Origin: Plutella xylostella
Lineage: Eukaryota > Arthropoda > Insecta > Lepidoptera > Plutellidae
DNA: 64,000 nucleotides
Assembly: GCF_932276165.1 (NCBI RefSeq)
Contig: NC_064012.1
Span: forward strand, 14,577,501 to 14,641,500
Reading direction: 5' to 3'
A model generated the notes under the pieces. The model worked only from the letters and a program-made list of their open reading frames with translations. It did no database searches and was not told where the DNA came from. Below are positions 1 to 10,398 of the stretch, in pieces (the stretch's first letter is position 1; every line of letters starts with the position of its first letter). Position numbers and translations under genes: made by a program.

Positions 1-250
1 ATATTCACACATCTATATTGCGCAGGTTTCCTCACGATGTTTTCGTTCACCGTGAGAGCACGAGTGAGCACTTTATTTCTAAAGAATTCATTGGTACGGT
101 CAGGTGCAGAGAAACCTGACCACCCTCTCATAGTAACAATGCTTCTGAGGGGGGTCAGGTTTATCTGCCCCTTACTGTACCTACATGCCAGGATTTGAAC
201 CCAAGACCTCACAAATGAATGTTGAGATCATATTCGTTACTTCAAAACGT
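1..250 (-). mobile_element. tRNA-derived SINE fragment, split by a MITE
   Basis: Read on the minus strand, this has a tRNA-like B box (GGTTCAAATCC) near 190-205, then a body containing AATGAATTCTTTAGAAATAA near 70-92, then a tail reading GAACGAAAACATCGTGAGG near 31-49. The same three blocks occur in the same order at 53087-53310 on the plus strand, so this is one dispersed family. The copy is interrupted by a palindromic MITE at 94-181. The left end runs off the window. The SINE assignment rests on the B box and the repeated structure. Confidence 0.6.
94..181. mobile_element. MITE family A, copy 1 (palindromic, ~88 bp)
   Basis: Imperfect palindrome. The arms begin GTACGGTCAGGTGCAGAG and end CTGCCCCTTACTGTAC, around a centre containing AGTAACAATG. 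Further copies lie at 14283-14372 (opposite orientation) and 27029-27115. It is non-coding and sits inside the left-edge SINE, so it is younger than that SINE. Confidence 0.65.
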
Positions 251-623
251 CTCTTACGGTAGACCGTTTTATGTGGGACATGGACGTACGGGTAAGTACG
301 CGTACTTATAGCTCGACGAATTTTTTTGTGAAGTACGCGAATTAACAAACGTGCGAAAAAGATTGTTGCGTACTTACTCATCCTCTCTTTCCTCATACAT
401 CAACCACTTTCAATTTGCCACAATACTTAATAATAATAAAATACCTATACCGAGGTACATATCTCGGTATATCACAGCTACGTAAGAAAACAACTACAAC
501 TGATACTTAACACTCATTTTTTCATTGGAGGTTAAATGGGAAATGGGAGAGATGATTCTACAGTGCACGAACATTAAAATCTCAAATCAATAACGAGAGA
601 GCGGGATGGCGATGCTGCAAGCT

Positions 624-750
624 GGAGGGCACTCTATATGACGAAAAACTAAGTTTCGGAGGGCTGCTGAGCGAGCCACGACTCTACCTTGTTCTATTTA
701 ACGTGCTGATTGCACGACAGCCCTTGTTCGTCAGTATAGAGTGACCCTCC
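624..750. mobile_element. MITE family B, copy 1 (~125 bp)
   Basis: Inverted ends GGCACTCTATATGACGAA and TTCGTCAGTATAGAGTGACC, with a conserved interior including GATTGCACGACAG. Related copies lie at 6841-6966 and 42984-43107. No coding capacity. A non-autonomous DNA element is inferred from the palindromic ends and copy number. Confidence 0.6.
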
Positions 751-1189
751 TGGGGCGGAGTATATGACGCGGGTCATCACTTCAAAGAGCTACGCGGGCT
801 GCGTTGTTGAAAGGTAATGCTCTGGCTAGTTAGGATCGGAGGACGTTTACTTTTTATTTTCGTTGAGATCTATGTACATCTATAGGTATTAACTTGAATG
901 CTTTGTTTAACAGGCGCGGATCCAGAGCTCAAAATAGGTGATGGGCAAGTCTAAAAAAGTTATTTTGCCTCGCCTTGAGGTACTGATAGCTGTTTTTTTT
1001 TTGTATGCGCTTGGTAGTGATGATTATTATGGTTATGATAAATGAAATTTTTACATCTCAAAAGTTCTCTGTATAAAAAATCATTGTTAAATAATTCAAA
1101 ACAGTAATATTTTCAGTTTAAAAAAATTTTGGCCAACACGAGGGACGGTGTTTTACGGAAAAAGTTATATGTACTAATAATAGTTATAC

Positions 1190-1550
1190 AACTAGACTAA
1201 ATAGACGCATTTTTCCTGAAATAAAAATGACATATTATGTATCTAGCCTATCTGAAACCTAGTTAAACATTGTGAGATTTGGCGTTTCGACTTTCTCCGT
1301 GTTCGGCATCATAAGGGTCACAGTGACAGTTAAATAAAGTCCATTTTTCTCTCCACCTTTAATTTGCAAGGTGCGGGTGCCTATATAAATAGAGTGAGTC
1401 GCCCGCGCGCCTCAGTTGTAATATCACCATGCAGAAATGACTAGGTTTCAGATAGGCTAGATACATAATATGTCATTTTTATTTCAGGAAAAATGCGTCT
1501 ATTATGTAGTCTGAGCCTATCTGAAACCTAGTTAAACATTGTGAGATGTG
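1190..1550. mobile_element. Inverted-arm element carrying a core-promoter module
   Basis: Two perfect 62-bp inverted arms (1201-1262 and 1441-1502) flank a 178-bp centre. The centre contains a TATA box and an initiator. 1245-1418 is nearly identical to the reverse complement of 8424-8597 (one difference seen over 174 bp). A third, truncated piece of the same upstream sequence follows at 1502-1547. The arrangement looks like an inverted duplication around a promoter-bearing mobile segment. No ORF of note. Confidence 0.55.
1384..1416 (+). promoter_or_regulatory. TATA box plus arthropod-type initiator
   Basis: TATAAATA starts at 1384, and TCAGT follows with its A at 1414, 30 bases downstream. 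This is textbook spacing for an RNA polymerase II core promoter, and TCAGT matches the arthropod Inr consensus. It lies inside the repeated 174-bp module, so it probably belongs to a mobile element rather than to a host gene. Confidence 0.5.
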
Positions 1551-1940
1551 TTTATTATCGCATGGTGGAGAGAAAACCAACTGTGACCCATAAGTAGAGA
1601 TGGGCGCTGGGTAAAAACCCGATGGGAAAATACCCAGGTTTTTTCCCATTTGGGAAAAAACCGGGTATTTATATGGGAAAAAACCCAAACGTCGGGTATT
1701 TTCATATTTGTTACTATTACGTATTTTGATCTGTAAGAACCGACCCGCGGCGCTGTGAAAAATACTGTACACTGCGATTAAACATAATTATTACCAGATT
1801 ACCAGGTACCGTATTCATAGAAACTCGATCGGCGAAACCATAACGAGACGGAGTTCGTAGTTCATAGACTGGTTCTCCAGATTTTAGGAAATGCGGGTTT
1901 GATTCTTTAGGGTTTTTGTAAATGCAAGTTTCTTTTGTAC

Positions 1941-2350
1941 TGCCTCTCTTTGCTCAGTTATTTAAATTTAAGAAATGTGGGTAATTTTGTAAGGCCTAGC
2001 TTCGCTCGGCTCTTAAATTAAAAAGTGCCAGTTAAATTTGTATTGCCTCGCTTCGCTCGGTTCTCTAAGCTTCAGAGTATGCAGGATTGAGATATATGCC
2101 GGTTGAGTATGTATTGCCTCGCTTCGCTCGGCTCTCAAGGGTTTAGGAAATACCGGTTAAATTTGTATTGCCTCGTTTTGCTCGGTTCTCAAAGCTTGAG
2201 AGTATGCAGGGTTGAGATATACGGCCTCGCTTCGCTCGGCACTTTACACTTTAGGGATTCCTGGTTATGCTTGTGCTGCCTCGCTTTGCTCGGCACTCTA
2301 CATTTTGGGAAATACAGGGTCGGTTTGAATGGCCTCGCTTCGCTCGGCTC
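1941..2350 (+). repeat. Minisatellite, left array (~50-70 bp units)
   Basis: About eight units share the core GCCTCGCTTCGCTCGGC, with cores near 1941, 1992, 2045, 2117, 2168, 2223, 2278 and 2332. The sequence between cores is AT-rich and more variable. Apparent ORFs through the array are by-products of the repeat and are not called as genes. Confidence 0.75.
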
Positions 2351-2450
2351 TTTAGGGTTAAGAAAATGCCGATAAGGTCAGGCTTTGAGGAAAAAAAAAA
2401 TACAACCAAGCATTTCCTTAACCTTTTAATTAATTTAAGTATTCTCAACC

Positions 2451-3039
2451 CTGAATACTCTGAGGTTTGAGAACCGAGCGAATACGATGAACGTATATGC
2501 ATATATTATGCATAATATAACAGCTAGTTATTGCATATGGTTGAATTGACATCAATTGAGTTTTTGTATTGGCTGAAAGGACTAGAATCCATGCGTATAT
2601 CTCAACCCTGCATACTCTCAAGCTTTGAGAACCGAGCAAAACGAGGCAATACAAATTTAACCGGTATTTCCTAAACCCTTGAGAGCCGAGCGAAGCGAGG
2701 CAATACATACTAAACCGGCATATATCTCAATCCTGCATACTCTGAAGCTTAGAGAACCGAGCGAAGCGAGGCAATACAAACCGACCCTTTATTTCCCAAA
2801 ATGTAGAGTGCCGAGCGAAGCGAGGCAGCACAAACATTACCACAATTCCCTAAAGTGTAAAGTGCCGAGAAAAGCGAGGCCATACATCTCAACCAAATAC
2901 AGGTACCTGAATACTCTGAGGTTTGAGAACCGAGCGAATACGATGAACGTATATGCATAATATAACAGCTAGTTATTGCATATGGTTGAATTGACATCAA
3001 TTGAGTTTTTGTATTGGCTGAAAGGACTAGAATCCATGC
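2451..3039 (+). repeat. Direct repeat of ~133-144 bp flanking the right array
   Basis: 2451-2594 and 2907-3039 are near-identical direct copies, starting CTGAATACTCTGAGG and ending TAGAATCCATGC. The first has an extra 11 bases of ATGCAT-rich sequence. Together they bracket the reversed minisatellite array. Confidence 0.75.
2629..2880 (-). repeat. Minisatellite, right array in reverse orientation
   Basis: Five units carry the reverse complement of the left-array core (GCCGAGCGAAGCGAGGC), near 2629, 2685, 2755, 2810 and 2862. With the left array it forms a kilobase-scale inverted structure inside the hAT-like element. Confidence 0.75.
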
Positions 3040-3437
3040 CGGCAAAAAAAAATGCAGTGCTGTTGAGTATGAAGTTTTACTAGCGCCATCTATAATCGGT
3101 TTTTGTCTATCGATGTTGTCTATGGTTGAAAGTCTCTCATTGGGGTCGTTTGGTGTCGGAATTTTGTGAGTGGAACTTTTTCATTGCCCATGCCATTGAG
3201 TGTAATTGAAGCATTTATCTAAACTAAACCAACCAAAGTGAAGTGTTATCGACGCTTTAAGGAGTTTGTCATTAAATCGAGTGACATTACATGGAGTTAA
3301 CACTGTATATACTGTGCCATGTGTTTCATCTGAAAAAACCCAAATATTTACCCAATCGGGTATTTTCCCCGGAATTTACCCGGGAAAAAACCCAACATTG
3401 GGTATTTACCGGGTAAAATCCCATCACTACCCATAAG

Positions 3438-5511
3438 CTACTGATGAGTATATCAGTAGATAAATAGTTGAATCTATAAATTCATAATGCATAGATCTCC
3501 GGGTAATAGTATACTAAATAGAAAAGTATAAGTAGACATGATTGTGTTGTGTGCACTATAACATCATTAGTTTGGATAAGACTTAAAGTACTCAATTTTT
3601 ATTCCTGACTTACCAGAAGTTATGGAAGGTACCTATATAGGTATTTATACATATGGATAGACACAGTGCCACTTCAAAAGCAATACTTATATAATTATTA
3701 ATCAAAATCTTGTTATTGCCAAGGGAATATTTCAAAAATACACTAGCCGTTTGAATGCAACCAGTGAAATACTTTGCAACAATATTTAAAATCTGTAAAA
3801 TGTAGCATATCGGTCCAGGCCGCTGGGGCTCAGGCCAGCACACGCTGACTAGGAATATGGTTATTTAATAATTCTGGACTGACCTCAGAAATGCAACGGC
3901 CGACCCTGGAGCCTCGAAAACCTGGTTTAAGTCAGTACACAGCCTGCAACACCAGGCGCGGCATTGCATCTAGTCACGAAAAGGTTTAAAATTTGTCCTT
4001 GGAACTAGGCGTGCTACTTGAATGGAAGATAATTTAACTATCTCAGCCTCATCAGCTACTGTACAAGATCAGATGAAGACTGGCGGATAACTATTCAGTT
4101 TTTCAAAATGTAGTTTTTTATGATGTAGGTGCCTGGTGAGACATATTCTAGATTGACTAGCAACACACAGTCTAATTTTGTATTTTAACTAACTCGGCGG
4201 TCTACGAGTTCCTGTGCTGTTCTACTAGGAAAGAATGTTATTTTATAAGCCTTTGCCACAGTTTTTGATGGCTACTAAAATCCTGTATAATTCTGTGGAA
4301 TAATATTATCAGCTCTGGTAGCATTCCTTGGTAGATGACAACAAATAAAGATTGATTAACACAACTATAATTGTTGATAAACGTAACCCGGCTGAAATGT
4401 CTTAATTGGGTAAGTAAATTATCAGTCATACCACCAGGATGGGTAAAATGTTAAGTTTTAACATTAACTAGGTCACATTTATGTTCGTCAACACTAAGGT
4501 CACGTCCCGGTCAAAACTTTAATCTAGGCTTCGCCTTGCTGCAACTTCATACGTACGTAGGTACGTACTTACATTGTTGTAGGATACGAATGTTGAAGTG
4601 TCAAGTATAAAATACACAAAGCTTTCTGGTCGGTTCGATTTTAAAACCATTAACTAAGTCAACCAAGACAAACTCAATTTAATAAAGATGGTACGTAAAG
4701 ATGCTAGTTGTACCTGATGCAACGACAGCCAACATAGACTCTAATCTGTGGAAGCAAAAAGCATGGTGGCGGGTACATGGACAGTTGGACAAGCCACCTC
4801 GAGCCTGACTGGTCAATCAGACTTCTGACAGTTCGTCAACAGCAGCTAGCCTGCTTCTATAGGTAAACTTAGGTAGTTAGTTATACTCAAGAAAAAGTCC
4901 TGAGACACCTATATGACAGTGGAACAGCGAATAACTACGACATTATATTAGACAAAAATGGCTGTTGTTGTTGTCCAGCTAAGAAAGGTTACCTACTTCA
5001 GCTACTGCACGAAAAATAATTAGGTACTCTGGTAGGTACTTATTGCTTTATATTTTGTAAGAATTACGAAGAGTTAACTATTAGGTACTAATTATTATTT
5101 AGAAAGTTTTCAGCAAACTCTAATCAATCAGCGCTACCACGTCGGCGCTGCCCGGATATAACTCTGTACTAGCTTGGTAGAAGTAAGAGTCCTAGCCATC
5201 AGCTAAGGGCCAGACAGCTCCTAGATCATCTGATCTGCATCCCGCATCTGCGGGTACGAGCATAACATAAGTAAATTTTTACTTGTTAACTAGTTACGTA
5301 ACTAACTGAAAGGTCCATATTATTCAAAAATGGAATCGTGAAAACGGCACATCTGCATTTTCACCAGTCATTCTAGGTAGTTTCAGCAGAGATACAGTGT
5401 TGAAAAATAATTATGAAACTTTTAAAGCCAGAATCAAATTAAAAATAACTACATCTTCATTAGAGAAATTGTTTGTGCATGAATAAGGCTTTCGCCCTTT
5501 AAATTGATCTC
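3438..5511. other. AT-rich stretch without recognised genes
   Basis: Short open frames on both strands lack splice context, codon bias or recognisable motifs. I searched the minus strand here for the missing 3' exons of the odorant receptor at 10.4-12.3 kb and did not find them. Confidence 0.5.
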
Positions 5512-6243
5512 CAATGGACAACATTTCATTTTCTTTACCCTATATTTTTATTAGCTATTCGGAAAGTTTATAGAAAATTAGTGGACCCGTATTTTTTTAT
5601 TTTGTATATACATTAATTTTTGCATGTTATTTTTAACTTTAAAGTTAATTATTTTAAAACCGGAAGTGACGTCACATATTGGGCTCAATTTTTATTTTTG
5701 TCTATTGCCTGAGTCTCGAAAAAAAACATAAATGACACTGACAAGTGACATTTAAACTTTGTTTACATGCAAACCAACAAATGGGTCATTTTCAAATGAC
5801 ATTGATATTCCTGATGATGGAAAGTAGGTACTTATCATGTAAAAAAATAAGCAGAAGCATTTTTTCAGCTGTGTAGGCGGTGGCATGCTCTGGGACATAT
5901 TATATAGAGGTCATCTCTTAATAATAAATAAAAAAATAGTCAGAAAGTGTCAGAACAGAATTAATGAAAATGACCCAAATAAACAACAACGTCACGATAA
6001 AACGTCAAATTCAATCAAAAATGATAGTGACAGTTACTTTGTTTTTAAATCTAGAGGCTTTGATCATCAAAATGCATCGCACCTGATGCAAGACGTCATC
6101 AGCATTTTTTTACTATTTTATGATTTTCTCGAAAATGATACATCCAAAAAATACAAAAACATTTTTTTTGTGGCCTTTAGAGCTAAATCTCGAAATGGTT
6201 TTCGATTTATAGAAGCTTTAGTTTTTTGAAATGTTGTCCATTG
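5512..6243. mobile_element. Short-TIR DNA element, 732 bp
   Basis: The ends are inverted: CAATGGACAACATTTCA at 5512 and TGAAATGTTGTCCATTG ending at 6243. The interior has further loose inverted symmetry around TGACGT- and AATGAC-containing blocks. A 114-codon open frame at 5885-6229 is AT-rich, resembles nothing I recognise and ends inside the right terminus, so it is not called as a gene. The superfamily cannot be assigned. Confidence 0.5.
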
Positions 6244-6840
6244 ATGACTTTTGAAATTTTATGACGACTGCCATTGTTTATTATCTAGCCCGGTACTTTG
6301 AGTAGGGCTATGGCTAGACTACGTCTAGTGATGTGATACACAGTATGCATATTTCCAGAGCTGTGGAAGTTATAATTTTACCAAAAGGTAGTCGTCTCAT
6401 TCGAGAGCACGTCACTCGATTTATTCCTTACGCATTGCTAATGAGTAGCTTTAAGAGAGTGTTATAAGGTGTTGAACTAGTAAACAGCTGCCGCGTGGAA
6501 GGTTCACGCATATTTACACATTTTTCAACAAGAGCTAGGATACCCACTGGGACACTTGTGTCCCACCATGCTGACCCTTAGGTCAGCAAATATGGTGCCA
6601 CCCACAAACCGCGATGACACTCCGCTACGGGCATTTAAAAGCGAGACCAGGCTAACCTCGATCATAATCAACCAACAGTAGGATCATTATAAATTCGGTA
6701 ACTTGTAAAGCGGTATGTTATAGCAACAGCGACTTTCACTTGCCGGTGGGATTCACCTTCCTCACAGCCGGGAAAAGAAAAGACTCGAAGCTGGAATCGG
6801 CCGATGTGTTATGACTTATGACACTTAAATATAGTGTCTG

Positions 6841-6966
6841 GGGGGTCACTTTATATGAAGAAAAACGAACTTTCAGAGCCGCGACTATCTCATTGCATGT
6901 ATTAAACGTGCCGATTGCACGACAGATCTCGTTCGTTCGTTTCTCATCAGTATAGAGTAACCCTCC
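6841..6966. mobile_element. MITE family B, copy 2
   Basis: Inverted ends GGGTCACTTTATATGA and CAGTATAGAGTAACCCTCC, with the shared interior GCCGATTGCACGACAG. Related to 624-750 and 42984-43107. Confidence 0.6.
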
Positions 6967-7484
6967 TGTACTTACCGTGAGTCACAATTCCCATAAGCAT
7001 TCCAATTATCTTTGGGCAGTTTAGGACAAAAGCTGCGTTGACTAGACAGTTTCTTCAGCAGAGACATCGAAATAAAAAATTGTTTGTAGTCATATCCCCC
7101 GGAGCAGTTTCAAGGTCACGTTGGGCAGTTCAGAAGAAAGCTGCTTTAACAGAATACCCTACCTCAGCGGAGGCATCAAATTGAAGTGCTAGCGGTGCTC
7201 GTTACCCAATTTGTTGACATCCATGCCGATGCAGCTACGGCGACTGTCGATGGTTACTCAGGCTTCGTTGGTGGCATACCTGTGTGGTTAACATGACCAA
7301 CCTTGGCAGTAAACGTTCGTCCGCATATGCCAAAAGCACTTATGAATAGTGCACGTTACCCGATAACCTCTAAAGGAGTCACTGACACTGGTGGCTACCG
7401 TGCTAGCGCCAGCGCAGGCGGTACCGCTGAGCATAAGATCTCTTCCCAGACAGGGGGTGTTTGGATCTGGCAGCCAGAGCAGGA

Positions 7485-7680
7485 GTGTCAGGTGTGTGCA
7501 GCGATGCAGGTGGGACAAAACAGCGGCCAGGGCTGGAGCGCATGGCCGGGTATATGCAGCGGTCAAGGTAGCACAAACCGGTGGCCAGAGCCAGAACCGG
7601 GTGTACGCTGCGATGCAGGTTGCACGAAACGGCGGCCAGCGCAGGAGCACTGGGCTAGGTGCAGCAGGTTACACGAAAAT
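7485..7680 (+). repeat. GC-rich minisatellite, ~55-60 bp unit
   Basis: About three diverged tandem units share GCAGCGATGCAGGT, then (G/A)CACNAAAC, then GGCGGCCAG, within a GC-rich island at roughly 7260-7720. One plus frame through it reads a repeated RVYAAMQVARNGGQ-like peptide without a stop, but there is no splice context and other frames are also open. I treat it as a repeat, possibly the remnant of a mobile element. Confidence 0.5.
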
Positions 7681-8204
7681 TCAGATTCACCGAATCGGCC
7701 TGCCTACCCTCAGCGGGTAGGTACCGGCGGATCACATTACTTACGAAAGTTGTTGTCACACATGCCACAATGTCCCAACTTACTGAAACTCTAAGCCACG
7801 CTTCCTGTAATAAATCCTATGAGGGTCCTGGAAAGAACCTCAAAGTTCCTTATATCGATTTATCTTGGCTACGCTAATTCTTGTTTGTAAAGCCTCGCAT
7901 AAGCTACAAGCAAGTGCATTATTGTAATAGCAAAGGTTTTATTAACTGTTTTCTAAAAATATTAGAAATTGAGGGTAGAAAAAGAAAAAATATTATTTTC
8001 TCCTGTATAAAATTATAACACATGCTTTGCTTAATGTGGTAATAATGTAAGTATCTAGCTAGAGCGCCACTATTAGGACCGAAATATTGAATCGGATCCT
8101 GCGTGGGTTAAAATCCCAAGCGCTGGAGCATTATGACCATCAGTGGCCGAGTTTTAAAAAGCAGTAATTAATAGCAATTTACTCACGGCTCCACAGCTCA
8201 AACC

Positions 8205-8428
8205 TTTGCCGCGAAATCCTCAGCACGGGTCCCGCTCCCCGACGCCACGTGTCGCGGCGGCCGCGCCCCGCGCCGCCTGCTCCGCATCACGCTGCAGCAG
8301 CTCCCAGCAACAAGGACTCCGTATATTCAAAATAAATTATTCACCGTCGGAGCGAAGCCGACGAGAACCGTGGCTACATGTAGCCATTTTGCCGAAGTGA
8401 TCACTTCAAAAATCAAAAACCAACAACT
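8205..8428 (-). other. Exon-like, GC-rich leader downstream of a promoter copy
   Basis: This follows the predicted start site at 8428 on the minus strand. It has a short ORF from an ATG near 8387 (MATCSHGSRRL..., 16 codons). A GC-rich open stretch then reads LLQRDAEQAARGAAAA before a TGA. It does not occur after the plus-strand promoter copy at 1418. It could be an untranslated first exon, a captured host exon or mobile-element sequence. The function is unknown. Confidence 0.3.
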
Positions 8429-8597
8429 GAGGCGCGCGGGCGACTCACTCTATTTATATAGGCAACCGCACCTTGCAAATTAAAGGTGGAGAGAAAAATG
8501 GACTTTATTTAACTGTCACTGTGACCCTTATGATGCCGAACACGGAGAAAGTCGAAACGCCAAATCTCACAATGTTTAACTAGGTTTCAGATAGGCT
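8424..8597 (-). promoter_or_regulatory. Second copy of the TATA/Inr promoter module, minus strand
   Basis: This is the reverse complement of 1245-1418 with one visible difference. It contains the TATA box and TCAGTTG initiator, with the predicted start at 8428. The sequences flanking the two copies differ on the downstream side. The module points toward the left edge, away from the odorant receptor gene. Confidence 0.5.
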
Positions 8598-8794
8598 CAG
8601 ACTACATAATATTAATTTAAATGAGGCTAATTTCATCTCGATAGGCCAAATAGTTATGATAGGTACCTACAGCTATTTAAAACGTCTGGAGAAGAACTGT
8701 GGAGGCTCTATGCTCCTCGTTAAGTTAGAGCAAATAATCAATCACAGCAGCTATTTAAAAGAAAACCTTTTTTTGAAAACAGTATTTCAGTGTT

Positions 8795-8985
8795 CCTAAA
8801 TTTTGACCCAAAATACAAACGGAAAAGACTAGCTTAATGACGACGCGGCGTCTGCAATATTGAAGTTATTTAACAAGCTCATCTGAATATTACCAAGTAA
8901 AATTTAAAATATTTTATTAAAATTAGGTATAATTTTAAAAAAAATTACCATTTTTTGGTGTCGAAATTTTGTGGGTGGAACTTTT
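8795..8985 (-). mobile_element. MITE family C, diverged partial copy
   Basis: Contains GACTAGCTTAATGACG, then a CTGCAATATTGAAGT block, then GGTGTCGAAATTTTGTG. These are also found in order at 55944-56178 and 34813-35054. The left terminus is missing. Confidence 0.5.
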
Positions 8986-9440
8986 ATAACCGACTTCAAA
9001 AAAAGGAGGAGGTTCTCAATTCGTCGGGATCTTTTTTTATATATATTTTATGTATGCTCACCGATTACTCCGCCGCTTATGGACCGATTTTTACTGCTCA
9101 TATTTATTAAACTCAAGGGGGAACTTTGAAGCTTAATATTTCGTAAACCAATCATTGAATCAAAATATGGTTTGAGCATACCTACCTATAATATTTTTGA
9201 AAGACATATTCAACGATATATCAAAGCAAAGCAAAGCAAAGGAAAAATATTCATCCTCACGTTACAGATGAAGGTAGGTACTCACGCAAAAAAAAAACCA
9301 TATTTAATTTTTGTAGGGGCCCTAGATTTGTAGGTATATTTTTGCGCAATAGAGAAAAAAAAGGGTGGTGAGTTGGTGACAGACGGATGGACAACAAAGT
9401 GTAAGAGTTTCTTTTTTTCCTTTTGAGGTACGGATCCCTA
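8986..9440. repeat. Fragments of dispersed repeats
   Basis: Begins with ACCGACTTCAAAAAAAGG, followed by a block on ACTCCGCCGCTTATGG. 9376-9440 contains GACAGACGG...GTACGGATCCCT. I recall both motifs as common in lepidopteran intergenic DNA, but no copy within this window confirms that. No coding potential. Confidence 0.35.
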
Positions 9441-9542
9441 AAAACTGATATTCGGGCCGTTATGCCAAAAAAGGCTTTCTTTTAAATAATATGCACAACT
9501 ACTACTTATTTTGCTTACCGAAATCAAACCAGTCTAGTAGTA

Positions 9543-9693
9543 GTAGAATGCTACAATTTTGCCTTTCGTGCACAACCCACACATTCCCTTTTTTTAAAAA
9601 TACTAATAAGTATGTCTATTTTTTATTAATTTTATTTAATAAGCTGTGGGTTCCCGTATGTTGTGCACGAAAGGCAAAGTTGTAGCATTTTAC
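9543..9693. mobile_element. Hairpin/MITE with 34-bp arms
   Basis: 9543-9576 and 9660-9693 are inverted copies with few mismatches, including GCCTTTCGTGCACAAC and its complement. They are separated by an AT-rich 83-bp spacer. No ORF. Confidence 0.55.
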
Positions 9694-10398
9694 CCGTAGA
9701 ATGCTAAAACTTTGCTTTGGGCGTAAGCCGTGTCACCGTAACACAGAATCTTGGCATGACTGAAAAATTTATGGTTTTTTAATTCCTTGAAAACTATCCG
9801 GAGTGCTTTCGGGGTGGAAAAACATCATCACCAACATATAAAAAAATAGCAACACCTCTAAGGTGATAAAATTACTAAATTAAAAATATTAAATTTTCAT
9901 AGTTTGATGGGGCCTGTCATTTAGGTGATGGGCATGCCCACCTTGCCCATATGGGTGGATCCGCGCCGGTTGTTTAACTTAGATAATCTATATCTAGGTA
10001 CTCATTTTGTCTCGAGAACTCAAGTTTGATGAGAACAAAAGTGGTATTGTAATTGTAAGCCGAAAGAGGGTAACTCATGTCAGGGGTAATGTTCTGCTGC
10101 AACTTCTGAAAATTCGATTAACTATATTTTTTAAATTGTTCATACGAATCTTTCCCCTCAATATTGACCTTTCTTGTCAGTAAAAATAACAATCACAACA
10201 CAGAACAAAGTTACCACGAGGAAGCCATTTTTTTTTCGTGAATTTTCAAAACACGGTCTACTATAACAAGTAAAAGTTGTAAAAGACTTGCTCTTTTTTG
10301 TAACACTCTGTACGTAGTTAGTCGTCACTCTAGAAGGCTCCTTTCGTGAACCCGTTAAAATATTGCTTTTATTATACCGTTAATAACATAATACTCAC

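Larger units (their letters stand above)
1595..3429. mobile_element. hAT-like non-autonomous element, 1835 bp, with 8-bp target duplication
   Basis: The termini are inverted: TAGAGATGGG at 1595 and the complement of TAGTGATGGG ending at 3429. Both are followed by subterminal GGGTAAATACCC-type repeats. The element is bracketed by the direct repeat CCCATAAG at 1587-1594 and 3430-3437. An 8-bp duplication with TAGNG-type ends is the signature of the hAT superfamily. No transposase coding is visible. The interior consists of oppositely oriented minisatellite arrays and a 130-bp direct repeat, described separately. Confidence 0.7.

Noticed and set aside
190..205. A genuine tRNA gene at the left-edge B box
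   Set aside because: No cloverleaf could be built around the B box, and the same block recurs with a SINE body and tail at 53.1 kb.
2103..3045. Several 67-98-codon frames on both strands through the minisatellite arrays
   Set aside because: They repeat with the units, occur on both strands and in mirror copies, and have no start or splice context. They are by-products of repeat composition.
3610..4429. Minus-strand frames of 77 and 63 codons, considered as missing odorant receptor exons
   Set aside because: Neither shows the conserved receptor C-terminal motifs, and neither starts after an acceptor in the required phase.
5885..6229. 114-codon plus-strand frame
   Set aside because: AT-driven composition, runs into the right terminal repeat of a DNA element and resembles no known protein.
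8075..8200. Second type of tRNA-derived SINE
   Set aside because: A GGATTTTAACCC B-box-like string is present, but there is no A box, tail or second copy in the window.
1245..8597. One 7.4-kb transposon bounded by the inverted 174-bp modules
   Set aside because: The modules are not at sharp element ends, no matching target duplication was seen outside them, and the interval contains several independent complete elements.
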